A DNA stretch of 64,000 nucleotides from Acidisarcina polymorpha (GTDB lineage: Bacteria > Acidobacteriota > Terriglobia > Terriglobales > Acidobacteriaceae). Both the position numbers and the translations under genes were made by a program. The stretch covers positions 4,712,001 to 4,776,000 of the forward strand of contig NZ_CP030840.1 in the NCBI RefSeq assembly GCF_003330725.1. The letters are read 5' to 3'. Below are positions 45,760-53,995 of the stretch, piece by piece. Position 1 is the stretch's first letter, and the number at the start of each line of letters is the position of its first letter. The notes under the pieces were generated by a model. That model was given only the letters and a program-made list of their open reading frames with translations, was not told the origin of the DNA and ran no database searches.

Positions 45760-46455
45760 GTGCTGGCAGTGATCCTCAACTCGGCGAGCGCAGTGCTGAA
45801 CTTTCAGCACTCGAATTACGTGCGGTTCTCATTGCTGGCGTTGAGCTCCATCTTTTTCCTGGTCGATCCCTTTGCCGCCATTCCAACCTTCATTGCGATC
45901 ACTGCAGGAGCGGATGCGCGCCGCCGCCGGCGAATGGCTTTGCGGGGATCGCTGACCTGTTTCATCATGCTGACCTCGTTTGCCATTGCCGGCCAGACGA
46001 TCTTCAAAATGTTCGGGATCAAGCTGCCGGCCTTCGAAATTGCCGGCGGCCTGATTCTGCTTCTGATCGGCATCGACATGCTGGAGGCAAAGCGTTCGCC
46101 GACGCAGGAGTCTTCAGACGAGGCGGAAGAAGGCGCAGCCAAGGAAGACGCGGGCATCGTGCCGCTCGGCATCCCGATGCTGGCAGGGCCGGGTGCGATC
46201 TCAAGCGTCATGGTGCTGGTAGGGCAGGCGCAGAAGGCGTGGGAGATGGCGGCGATCCTGGGATCGATTGCTCTGACCGCGACCGCTAGCTACTTCGTGT
46301 TGAATGGCGCCGACCGGGTGCGAAAAATTCTCGGCGAGACCGGCATTCGTATCCTCGTCAGAATCATGGGCCTGCTGCTGATGGCGCTCGCCGTGCAATT
46401 CTTTGTGAATGGACTGACCGATCTGGGCGTCATTGCCAAACAGGTGGGAGATTAA
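45760..46455 (+). CDS. MarC family integral membrane protein
   Basis: This 231-residue protein with six membrane segments matches the MarC/UPF0056 family: FFLVDPFAAIPTFIAIT early, FEIAGGLILLLIGIDML in the middle and the GIPMLAGPGAISSVMVL motif before the last three segments. The transported substrate is unknown; the family was once wrongly linked to multidrug resistance. The start is GTG at 45760. It diverges from the winged-helix gene and converges with an AraC-type gene. Confidence 0.88.
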   Translation: MLAVILNSASAVLNFQHSNYVRFSLLALSSIFFLVDPFAAIPTFIAITAGADARRRRRMALRGSLTCFIMLTSFAIAGQTIFKMFGIKLPAFEIAGGLILLLIGIDMLEAKRSPTQESSDEAEEGAAKEDAGIVPLGIPMLAGPGAISSVMVLVGQAQKAWEMAAILGSIALTATASYFVLNGADRVRKILGETGIRILVRIMGLLLMALAVQFFVNGLTDLGVIAKQVGD

Positions 46456-46537
46456 ATCTAAGGCCCAGCCCTCAACCATTCTCATGGAGTTGGGAAGTCC
46501 AGGCGATGGTGAGGGAAGTGCCCCCCCAAAGCCCTCT

Positions 46538-47413
46538 TTACAGGCTCCGCGGAAGTGGCGGCAAAGGAAGGCTTGTGTGCGAGTTTGTGGATTCATGGCC
46601 AAGGCTTTCTAAAGCGATAATCCATGCCTTCGGAGTTGTTCCCAAGGTCCGGCGGAACATTTCTACAAAAGCACTCGGCTGACAATAGCCGACCGTGTAG
46701 GCTACCTCCTTGATGGAGGAACCCGAAACCAGCAGCTCCACGGCTTTGGTCAACCGAACCTGTCGTCGCCAAGATTCAAAGCCGATGCCGAGCTCCTTGA
46801 GAAAGACCCTCTCAATCGTCCTGACGCTGACGCCCACTTCGGCGCATAGAGCCGCCATCGCCTTCGACTCAGCCGGATCCCGCAAGATTCTCTGAGCTAT
46901 AGCAAGCGCCCTCGCTTCTCGTGGCATCGTCACAAACGTTGGTAGCGGGGAGGCGCGCTGAAGCTGGGAAATCAGCAGGTCGCGAAGAGCATACTCGTAG
47001 CGATTCCGTACACGAAGTTGACCCAGGCGCACGGTCTCGACGATGAGTTCTCGCAGCAGAGGTGTGACGTGCAGCACGGCGCAACAACGCGGCTCTAATC
47101 GCGCAGTCAGGCCCGCTCTTAGATAAAGCGTGCGCATCGAAACTGGGCCCGCCATGTGAATCCGGTGACGGGTCCGTGCTGGGATCCAAAGCGCAAAATG
47201 CGGCGGAATCACCCAGATGCTCTGACCGGAAGAGACTTCCATGAGGCCGCTGATCGCATAGATCAGTTGATCCGACCCATGTGCGTGTTCTGGCACCTGA
47301 AACCTGGAAGGGTACTCGTAAGCGAGCGTTGCAACAGACACGCCCCGCTTCGGATCGTATTTCGTCAAAACATTGCTGTGTCGCAATTGAGGTACATTAT
47401 GGCGTAACAGCAC
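46538..47413 (-). CDS. AraC-family transcriptional regulator
   Basis: This 291-residue regulator has an N-terminal cupin-like sensing domain (VPEHAHGSDQLIYAISGLMEV, PPHFALWIPARTRH) and a C-terminal double helix-turn-helix (LCAEVGVSVRTIERVFLKE and IKEVAYTVGYCQPSAFVEMF). The layout resembles the AraC group that controls a divergent neighbour. The start is GTG at 47413, only 37 bp from the VOC gene on the other strand, so it may control that gene. Confidence 0.9.
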   Translation of the reverse strand: MLLRHNVPQLRHSNVLTKYDPKRGVSVATLAYEYPSRFQVPEHAHGSDQLIYAISGLMEVSSGQSIWVIPPHFALWIPARTRHRIHMAGPVSMRTLYLRAGLTARLEPRCCAVLHVTPLLRELIVETVRLGQLRVRNRYEYALRDLLISQLQRASPLPTFVTMPREARALAIAQRILRDPAESKAMAALCAEVGVSVRTIERVFLKELGIGFESWRRQVRLTKAVELLVSGSSIKEVAYTVGYCQPSAFVEMFRRTLGTTPKAWIIALESLGHESTNSHTSLPLPPLPRSL

Positions 47414-47450
47414 TCTTGCGACAACCGGCGATTGAGTTCATGATGGCCGC

Positions 47451-47855
47451 ATGTCACAACGCTCCGGACTTGGCAAGTACAACATCATCGGATTCGTTTC
47501 TATCGTTGACGTAAACCGCGCGAAGGTCTTCTATCGCGATACGCTGGGACTGCAGCTGGTAATGGAAGAACCGCCGTTCGCACTGGTCTTTGACGCCAAT
47601 GGCATCATGCTTCGACTGGGAATGGCCAAAGAAATCCCGCCGGCCCATGGCACGGTTCTGGGTTGGCAAGTCCCGGAGATTACCGAAGCCGTTAAGGATT
47701 TGGCACAAGCCGGAGTTCGCTTTGAGCGCTATCCGGGTATGGATCAGGATGAGCTGAACGTCTGGACTTCACCCACTGGCGCAAAGGTCGCCTGGTTTAA
47801 AGACCCGGACGGGAATATTCTGAGCATCTCAGAACATCCTGAGCTGAAGAACTGA
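47451..47855 (+). CDS. VOC-fold (glyoxalase/bleomycin-resistance type) protein
   Basis: This 134-residue protein has two beta-alpha-beta-beta-beta modules: FVSIVDVNRAKVFYRDTLGL with the typical R-A-x-x-F-Y-x-D-x-L-G signature, and KVAWFKDPDGNILSISEH with the D-P-D-G-N turn. A specific enzyme activity cannot be assigned; it could be a small lyase, a dioxygenase or a binding protein. It is divergent from and close to the AraC regulator. Confidence 0.85.
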   Translation: MSQRSGLGKYNIIGFVSIVDVNRAKVFYRDTLGLQLVMEEPPFALVFDANGIMLRLGMAKEIPPAHGTVLGWQVPEITEAVKDLAQAGVRFERYPGMDQDELNVWTSPTGAKVAWFKDPDGNILSISEHPELKN

Positions 47856-47918
47856 AGCTCACGAGATTTCTGATTGGATTTACCCCCAGCGCTAAGCATT
47901 TGCAGTATATAAGTACGG

Positions 47919-49106
47919 GTGATGCATATTCGCTCAGGTTTGTGGGCTGGGTTAGTCTTGGCGGTCATTGCCGGAGTCAGCGGGCAAGCATGTCTTGCGG
48001 GCACTCCGACAGCGCAGATGACTCCGCTGATCCTCTCCGTACAGGATGCGCCGGTGCCCTTCCTGGGGTCAGATGGCCGGGTTCATCTGGTGTATGAGCT
48101 TTGGCTGGAGAACTTCAGCAGCGGCGATGTCGCGTTAAAGAGCGTGGAAGTGCTGGGCGACGGAGCTGCCCTTCAGCGGCTGGATGCCGGCGCGATCGCA
48201 AGCCGGCTGCAACCTGCGGGGACGCGGGCGCCGACCGGGACACTGGCAAAGAGTGCGCAAGGGCTCCTCTTTCTCCACGTTGCATTAGACACGGGCGCGC
48301 CGATTCCGAAACAGCTCTCCCATCGGATAACGATGCGGGTCGCGGCGGCTCCGCCGGGCAGCGAAGAAATGACTGAGAGCGGTGGAGTGAGCGAAGTCGA
48401 TCATCGTAAGGTCGCCGTCATCGGCCCGCCGCTGCGTGGGGAACGGTACATCTCGGCTGACTCCTGCTGCGATGCAAGCCGTCATACCCGGGCCGCTCTG
48501 CCAATTAATGGTCGAGTCTGGCTGGGGCAGCGCTTCGCCGTCGATTGGGAACAGATGGATTCGCAGGATCGCATCTACTCGGGCCCCAAAGAAGACCCGA
48601 AGAGCTATACGATTTTTGGCCAAGAGGCGTTGGCGGTTGCCGATGGAAGTGTTAGTTCTATTACCGAGGGGCAGGCGGAACAGGTTCCGGGAAAATATCC
48701 AACTCGTATTTCGCTCGATGAGGCTGACGGGAACTCGGTGATTCTCGATCTCGGAAACCAGCAGTACGCGCTTTACGCGCATATGCAGCCGGGGAGCATC
48801 AAGGTCCATCCGGGTGAACGAGTCAAACGCGGTCAGGTGCTTGGGCTGGTTGGGAATACCGGTAACTCGCTCGCTCCGCATCTTCATTTCCAGGTCATGG
48901 ACGGGCCGTCATCGCTCACTGCAAATGGTCTTCCCTATGAAATCGATCAATTCGAGGTGACGGGGAAGACTCCCGGGACCGAGGCCTTCGATGAAGCGGA
49001 AGAAAAGGGAGTTCCCGTGCCGATTACGGCGATCCCCCCGCCCCACACGGTCAAGGAAGCACTCCCGCTCGATCAACTAGTGGTGTCGTTTGCTGCTTCG
49101 AGGTGA
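47919..49106 (+). CDS. Secreted M23-like (LytM) protein with altered first metal ligand
   Basis: This 395-residue protein has a signal peptide (to about residue 27), a beta-sandwich region and a C-terminal M23 domain (about residues 190-345). The late histidine pair is present (APHLHFQV), as is YAHMQPGSIKVHPGERVKRGQ. The first zinc motif, normally HxxxD, reads GQRFAVDWEQ, so the His is replaced by Arg while the Asp is kept. This makes zinc binding and catalysis doubtful. It may be an amidase activator or a structural LytM protein. The start is GTG at 47919 or ATG at 47922. Confidence 0.85.
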   Translation: MMHIRSGLWAGLVLAVIAGVSGQACLAGTPTAQMTPLILSVQDAPVPFLGSDGRVHLVYELWLENFSSGDVALKSVEVLGDGAALQRLDAGAIASRLQPAGTRAPTGTLAKSAQGLLFLHVALDTGAPIPKQLSHRITMRVAAAPPGSEEMTESGGVSEVDHRKVAVIGPPLRGERYISADSCCDASRHTRAALPINGRVWLGQRFAVDWEQMDSQDRIYSGPKEDPKSYTIFGQEALAVADGSVSSITEGQAEQVPGKYPTRISLDEADGNSVILDLGNQQYALYAHMQPGSIKVHPGERVKRGQVLGLVGNTGNSLAPHLHFQVMDGPSSLTANGLPYEIDQFEVTGKTPGTEAFDEAEEKGVPVPITAIPPPHTVKEALPLDQLVVSFAASR

Positions 49107-49173
49107 CGGCTGCGATCGCCTGGAGCGGTCAAGGGTGCCGAGAGCTAAGGACCCTGGGGCGAAGCGTGGACCG

Positions 49174-50655
49174 TCAGGACCCTTCAGGAAATGCTCCAGG
49201 CATCGTTGAACTTGGGCTTCGCGGCCGGGCCACATTCACCGGCGGATTGAAGTCGGTCTCATCCGCGGCGATCGGTGTCCCCTCCTGCTGCTGGTCTACC
49301 AAGACACTTCGCCATGCCTCCTGACTTCGTCCTGACGTCTCTCGATCCAGACCCTCCTGCCAAATCTTCCGAAAACGATCGAGTTCATCCCTTGTCAACT
49401 TGTCCTTCAATAAGCTGTCATTCATCTTCGCCAAGGCCGCCCCGCTGGTCGAGTTGGATCCGGTGAAGTGTTCCGAGCGGGAACGCGCCCAGCTGCTTGA
49501 GACGTCCGCGAGCTTCTGTGCAAAAGGCCTCGTTTGGCCGGGCTGCTTCGTGCCTTCGTCCAAGGAAGCGAGTTCCTTCAATTGGCTTAGAAAGGCAGCC
49601 TGCTCCTCGCTCGGGTAGGCTCCTGGCATCCGCGAGCCCAGCCACTCCCGGACTTCCTCAAAAAGCACGTTTTTGCGCCCCCACAATTCCGTGGCAGCGG
49701 TCGTGGATAGGCGATCAATATTTGTCATTTCCAGTTTCTTCTGCCAACGAAGACCTTTGCGGTCATGGTCATGCTTATTTTCCAGGTAGATCGTACGCAT
49801 GCCCATCAGATGGGGAAGCTCCAGAATCCCGCTGTTTGTGCCGACACTTACGGTCTCGGGATGATGACTTTGGATCAGGGCCAGGAAGAACATCTGCGAC
49901 GCCATGTCCTTGCCTCCGGGCCAGTCTTTCGAACGCCAGTATTGAAACAAATTCATGTCCGCATGAGGGACAGATGTGCCTCCAACAGCGCCGGGGATAT
50001 TTACCGGGTCGCCAATCAAGACAAGCTTGCGATCCGGCTCCATCTCCCGTATCGACACCATCATCTGCGCGAGCATGGTTGGGTTGGTGTCAAGGTGCGG
50101 TCCGGCGGCATTTGTCCGTCCGGAGCTTCTACCCCAGAGCAACACGTACTTCTCGTCCTGAGAAAAACCCTGCTTGAGGTAAAAGTCGCGGAGTTCGCCT
50201 CGTGATCGACTCTCTGGCACGCTGGCAGCGATTGCTGCGTGCAGGCGCCGTTGAGCACGCACGGGATCCTCCAGAAACGGCGCAACTGCCGCATCCGTTG
50301 AACCGCGCACCTTCCCGCCTCGCTCGGTATCAGCCACCACCGATACGCGATCGCGCTTGTAGTGATTGGTGGGAATCCCGGATTGCAGAAAGTTCGCCAT
50401 CTGCGCTGCCTGGTTCTGAAGTATCGGCCGGAGGTGGGTCTTGACCTCGGCCTCGCTACCGAATTGCCGATTGAATCTGGACGCAAAGAGATCGAGAGTG
50501 CTCATCTTACGGGCTGCGGCTGCTTCTTCATACATGGCGTACATGCTTTCTGTTCCCGGGCTGATCTCAACCTCCATGCTGCGATCTGCGATGAGCGCTG
50601 CTTTCGTGATGTATTGTTCACCGGTCTGGTAGGCAAAAAGCGTGAGTTTTGGCAT
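49174..50655 (-). CDS. Protein of unknown function with a possible GT-B-like nucleotide-sugar site
   Basis: This 493-residue protein was not recognised. The middle contains KYVLLWGRSSGRTNAAGPHL, then RKLVLIGDPVNIPGA, then GTNSGILELPHLMGMRT. The last segment looks like the donor-binding G-T-N-S-G-x-x-x-L-P/A loop of GT-B glycosyltransferases of the fucosyl/heptosyl type. The C-terminal 130 residues are polar and rich in Glu, Gln and Ser. There is no signal peptide. ATG at 50655 has GGAAGG upstream; earlier in-frame starts (ATG 50745, TTG 50781) lack a ribosome-binding site. No operon partners are present. Confidence 0.6.
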   Translation of the reverse strand: MPKLTLFAYQTGEQYITKAALIADRSMEVEISPGTESMYAMYEEAAAARKMSTLDLFASRFNRQFGSEAEVKTHLRPILQNQAAQMANFLQSGIPTNHYKRDRVSVVADTERGGKVRGSTDAAVAPFLEDPVRAQRRLHAAIAASVPESRSRGELRDFYLKQGFSQDEKYVLLWGRSSGRTNAAGPHLDTNPTMLAQMMVSIREMEPDRKLVLIGDPVNIPGAVGGTSVPHADMNLFQYWRSKDWPGGKDMASQMFFLALIQSHHPETVSVGTNSGILELPHLMGMRTIYLENKHDHDRKGLRWQKKLEMTNIDRLSTTAATELWGRKNVLFEEVREWLGSRMPGAYPSEEQAAFLSQLKELASLDEGTKQPGQTRPFAQKLADVSSSWARSRSEHFTGSNSTSGAALAKMNDSLLKDKLTRDELDRFRKIWQEGLDRETSGRSQEAWRSVLVDQQQEGTPIAADETDFNPPVNVARPRSPSSTMPGAFPEGS

Positions 50656-51031
50656 AAAGACGGTCCTTCCCCTCGAACTTGTTGCGGCAGCATTCTGAGC
50701 CACGAAGAGACCGCGCTGCTCTCCTGCCTGCAGGTATATCCCCATCGAGTTAACACCGGGATGTCGTCGAAAATTCCGCAAAGGAGCGGTATTCTTGTGG
50801 GCCGAGAGTTGGCTAATCCTGAATGAGCCAGGAGTTGGAAGCAGAATCTGGTTGGCCGCTAAGCAACTTTCAGGCGGGGATTTCGCTCCGGTTCCGGTCT
50901 TTGGTCAACCGGTGTAGCGAAGTTGCGTGGGGGGCAGATTGCGGAAAGGTGGTCGGCAGCATGAGGGAGCTTTCACTCCCTCATTGAGAAGAGAGTGATC
51001 CCCTGACTGAGGATCACTCTGATCGACCGGG

Positions 51032-52444
51032 TTACGATTTCGGTCTGGTGAATGGTTTGACCGTAGAGGGAATGGGCCAGCCATTTGTGCGCTCGCTCAC
51101 CAGCAGATCGTAGAAGTCATAACTCTCGTTGTCTTTCCCCGCCAGTTCACGCTGTGTGCTGGTAAGGGGGGCCGCCTCTGCGGTAAGCGGAAGGATGCTC
51201 TCCAGTCCGCAAGGCGTCGGTGCAGGGGCGCTCGGCTCGGGCAGCGATGGTGGATGGAAGTTGGGATTTTGAAAATCCAGGGCGTAAGCCAGATTGGCGA
51301 CATCGTTCGAGGCATCGCGGCGGGTGAGCGGCGCCAGGCCGAAGCGCCATTCGATCAGTTTGAGCACCGATGTGTGGTCATACACTAACGAGTTGATGCG
51401 AGGTTTGGCTGGAGTTCCGCTGCTGAAAGGCGACGCGACCACGACCGGCACCCGGCATCCAAGCAGAGCTTTGCCATTCACCAGGTCGGTATCAACCTGA
51501 TTGGGTGCCGCGGCCCGTGGAGGCGGGACCGTATCGTAAAATCCACCCCATTCATCGCGATTCACCACCAACACGGTGTTCTTCCACACCGGGCTTCGCG
51601 ACAGCGCATGATAGACCTGGCTCAGGAAGGCCTCGCCGGCGCGAATGTCGGCATGAGGATGGTCATCGTTTCCTTCTCCATCGTCTAGGATCGTGTATTT
51701 TGGGTCGAGGAAGCTCACAGAGGGAAGGTTGCCGAAGAAGGCGTCTAGCAAGAATTCATCGTAGATGCCTGAAATATCTACGTATTTCAGACCCCACAGG
51801 GCCAGAAACGGGACGTTCGAAAAATAGTATTTGCAGCTGACGCCTGCGTGCTGCAAGCTGTCAAAAATCGTCGGCAGATCGGAAAGGTCGACGGTATTCG
51901 ACAGGCGATCGGTTTGTCCCGCATAGGAAAAGATGCGATTGGGAAATGTAGGCCCTAGGATCGATGCGAAGTAATTGTCGAGTGTGGTGAAATTGCGGGC
52001 AAACCCACTCAGGAAGGGAAGCTGGTCTTCGGTGTAGTAGCCGATGCAGAAATTATCGTTCGTGGTCGTGCGCAGCCAGCCGTCCATTTTGCCGCCATTG
52101 ACCTCTGAACGGCCGCCCGTATAAGAGTGGTCCGGATCGGGATGGGCACAGCCGACGAAGTCAGTCAGACGCTGAGTCGGATGCCCGATCCCCTGGCTAT
52201 CCTGATACACCAGGCCTGCCTGGCGTCCATTGCTGCCGGGTAGCCAGCCCAGCAGATGATCAAAGCTCCGGTTTTCCATCATCACGATCACGATGTGGTC
52301 TATACCCGAGGCGCCGGGGGAAGGAAGCGGGGTAGCAGTCTGCGCCTCTGCCGCCAGGTGAGCGTCGGCAACGGCCGGCGCGATTGCTGCCGCCGCGGAC
52401 ACCGATGCGGCCCGGCGCAGGAAATCTCTGCGATTGATGCTCAT
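51032..52444 (-). CDS. Tat-exported phosphoesterase (phospholipase C / acid phosphatase family)
   Basis: This 470-residue protein of the PF04185 phosphoesterase family starts with a twin-arginine signal (INRRDFLRRAASVSAAAAIA) and contains IVIVMMENRSFDHLLGW, the metal-site motif. NRDEWGGFYDTVPPP and YDHTSVLKLIEWRFGL match the later conserved blocks of bacterial phospholipases C. It probably cleaves phospholipids or phosphodiesters outside the cytoplasm. AAGGAG lies 9 bp before the ATG. It is a single gene, divergent from the DinB gene. Confidence 0.92.
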   Translation of the reverse strand: MSINRRDFLRRAASVSAAAAIAPAVADAHLAAEAQTATPLPSPGASGIDHIVIVMMENRSFDHLLGWLPGSNGRQAGLVYQDSQGIGHPTQRLTDFVGCAHPDPDHSYTGGRSEVNGGKMDGWLRTTTNDNFCIGYYTEDQLPFLSGFARNFTTLDNYFASILGPTFPNRIFSYAGQTDRLSNTVDLSDLPTIFDSLQHAGVSCKYYFSNVPFLALWGLKYVDISGIYDEFLLDAFFGNLPSVSFLDPKYTILDDGEGNDDHPHADIRAGEAFLSQVYHALSRSPVWKNTVLVVNRDEWGGFYDTVPPPRAAAPNQVDTDLVNGKALLGCRVPVVVASPFSSGTPAKPRINSLVYDHTSVLKLIEWRFGLAPLTRRDASNDVANLAYALDFQNPNFHPPSLPEPSAPAPTPCGLESILPLTAEAAPLTSTQRELAGKDNESYDFYDLLVSERTNGWPIPSTVKPFTRPKS

Positions 52445-52693
52445 AGGGAAATGCTCCTTATGGCGTGGCCCAGGGATCGTGGCGGATGGGATCCACGCAC
52501 CAGTCCAGTATCGCCATGCCAGCTACGAAAGGGTGAATAGCCGGTGAATAATCCCGCTCTTTCTCAGTAGGCCAAGATGTCGATGCCAGACAGAGCTAAT
52601 CGGAAGGGGAAATCAGGTTGAGGGCCGCCATTTGCCTATTGAGAGAAGGTACAATCGGGTGCTGTAGTCATCTCTTCGAAGTGAAACAGGCCG

Positions 52694-53236
52694 ATGGAAA
52701 ATGATCTCGTCCAGTCGATCGCTCTACTCTCACGTACCCCCAGGACGCTCGACGCGCTCTTAAGAGACCTCCCAGGCATATGGACGTCGGCAAATGAAGG
52801 AGAAGAGACATGGAGTGTCGTTGACGTCATTGGTCACCTGATCGATGGGGAGAAGGTGAATTGGATGCCACGGGCGAAGATGATTTTGCAGTACGGCAAC
52901 AAGCGGGAATTTGAGCCATTCGACCGCATGAGGTATCTACGCGAAGATCAAGGCAGGTCACTCGATGGACTACTGGATGAGTTCGCTCAACTGCGCTCGG
53001 AAAATCTGGTTCAACTGGGGGCGCTCAGTCTTAGCCGAGAGGATCTCAACCTGCGTGGACGGCACCCTGTTTTCGGAGAGGTGACTCTCGCTCAGCTACT
53101 AGCGACCTGGGCGACTCATGACTTGACGCACTTACATCAGATCTCGAGAGTCATCGCCCACCAAAACAGGGAAGCGGTCGGACCCTGGAATCAATATCTT
53201 GGCGTGCTGCACTGTTCCGGACACAGCTCCGGATAA
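52694..53236 (+). CDS. DinB-family putative metal-dependent protein
   Basis: This 180-residue four-helix protein of the DinB superfamily has the metal-binding histidines in place: H48 in DVIGHLIDGEK and two late histidines in WATHDLTHLHQISRVI. Members are thiol-transferases or stress proteins; the specific role here is unknown. It stands alone upstream of the TetR gene, convergent with it. Confidence 0.88.
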   Translation: MENDLVQSIALLSRTPRTLDALLRDLPGIWTSANEGEETWSVVDVIGHLIDGEKVNWMPRAKMILQYGNKREFEPFDRMRYLREDQGRSLDGLLDEFAQLRSENLVQLGALSLSREDLNLRGRHPVFGEVTLAQLLATWATHDLTHLHQISRVIAHQNREAVGPWNQYLGVLHCSGHSSG

Positions 53237-53301
53237 CCGGTCTGGACGATCATGGTTTCACGGAGCTTGTATAACTCCTTTTTTACAAAAATCGGGCACT
53301 A

Positions 53302-53919
53302 TCAATCAGTCCGGACCGCGAGCGACGCCAGATACTCGCCGAGATGTTTTCCAACAGTACGCAGCGGCTCGCGAGATTTTTCCAGACGGCTCATCATGAC
53401 CGAGCCTTCAAGGCTCGCGATCAACAGAACGGCGACAGAGTCGGGATCGACCTCCTTGCGCAGCTCGCCATCCCTCTGTCCCTCTCGCACTAATCCGGAG
53501 ATCTTCGCCCGCCACTGAGCGAGTGCGGAACTGACTTTGCTGCGCAGCAACGAATCTCCGTCGTCACTGTCAACTGCGGTATTGAGCAGAGGGCAGCCTC
53601 CCGGAATCGCCTTGACTGGCTCTTCTACAAAATTTCTGACGAGCAGCAAGAGCTTTTCCAGGCTGCTGGTGCAGCTCTCGATGCCCTGGTGGCGGGGGAT
53701 CTTCACCGCCTCCCACGCGTAATCAAACGCCGCCCCTGCAAGCGATCGCTTGCTCTTGAAGTGGCGATAGATGCCGCCCTTTTCCAGACCGGTCGCAGCC
53801 ATTAACTCGGACATAGAAGTACCAGCGTACCCGTGCTGGTTGAAAATAGGCGCGGACTTCTCAATGATCCGCCGCCTTGTTTGATCGCCCTTCTTAAGGG
53901 AAGAACCAGTCTTCACCAT
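53302..53919 (-). CDS. TetR-family repressor, divergent from drug exporter
   Basis: This 205-residue regulator has the TetR helix-turn-helix (TRRRIIEKSAPIFNQHGYAG, then LEKGGIYRHFKSKRSL) and a C-terminal ligand domain with the CPLLNTAVDSDD segment typical of the TetR_C subgroup near AcrR/YfiR-like proteins. ATG at 53919 has AGGAG 8 bp upstream; in-frame translation further upstream would run through the operator. It is divergent from an EmrB/QacA-type exporter and probably represses both genes. Confidence 0.92.
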   Translation of the reverse strand: MVKTGSSLKKGDQTRRRIIEKSAPIFNQHGYAGTSMSELMAATGLEKGGIYRHFKSKRSLAGAAFDYAWEAVKIPRHQGIESCTSSLEKLLLLVRNFVEEPVKAIPGGCPLLNTAVDSDDGDSLLRSKVSSALAQWRAKISGLVREGQRDGELRKEVDPDSVAVLLIASLEGSVMMSRLEKSREPLRTVGKHLGEYLASLAVRTD

Positions 53920-53938
53920 CACTGCACTCCTTCTCGCA

Positions 53939-53967
53939 ATTAGATGCGACCGATCGGTCTCAGGAAA
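53939..53967 (-). promoter_or_regulatory. Candidate tetR promoter containing the operator
   Basis: On the minus strand TTTCCT (53962-53967) is followed after 17 bp by TCTAAT (53939-53944). The palindrome at 53948-53959 fills the spacer, so bound repressor would block RNA polymerase directly. Confidence 0.4.
53948..53959. promoter_or_regulatory. TetR-type operator, perfect 12-bp palindrome
   Basis: GACCGATCGGTC is perfectly self-complementary and lies midway in the 76-bp gap between the divergent tetR-type and exporter genes. Palindromes of this form are usual TetR-family operators. It is centred on the likely tetR spacer and 37 bp before the exporter start. Confidence 0.7.
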
Positions 53968-53995
53968 CATCCTTATTCGAGAGGATTCACTTCAA

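Noticed and set aside
53199-53399. 66-residue frame between dinB and tetR
   Set aside because: It overlaps both neighbours, has no ribosome-binding site and no recognisable product.
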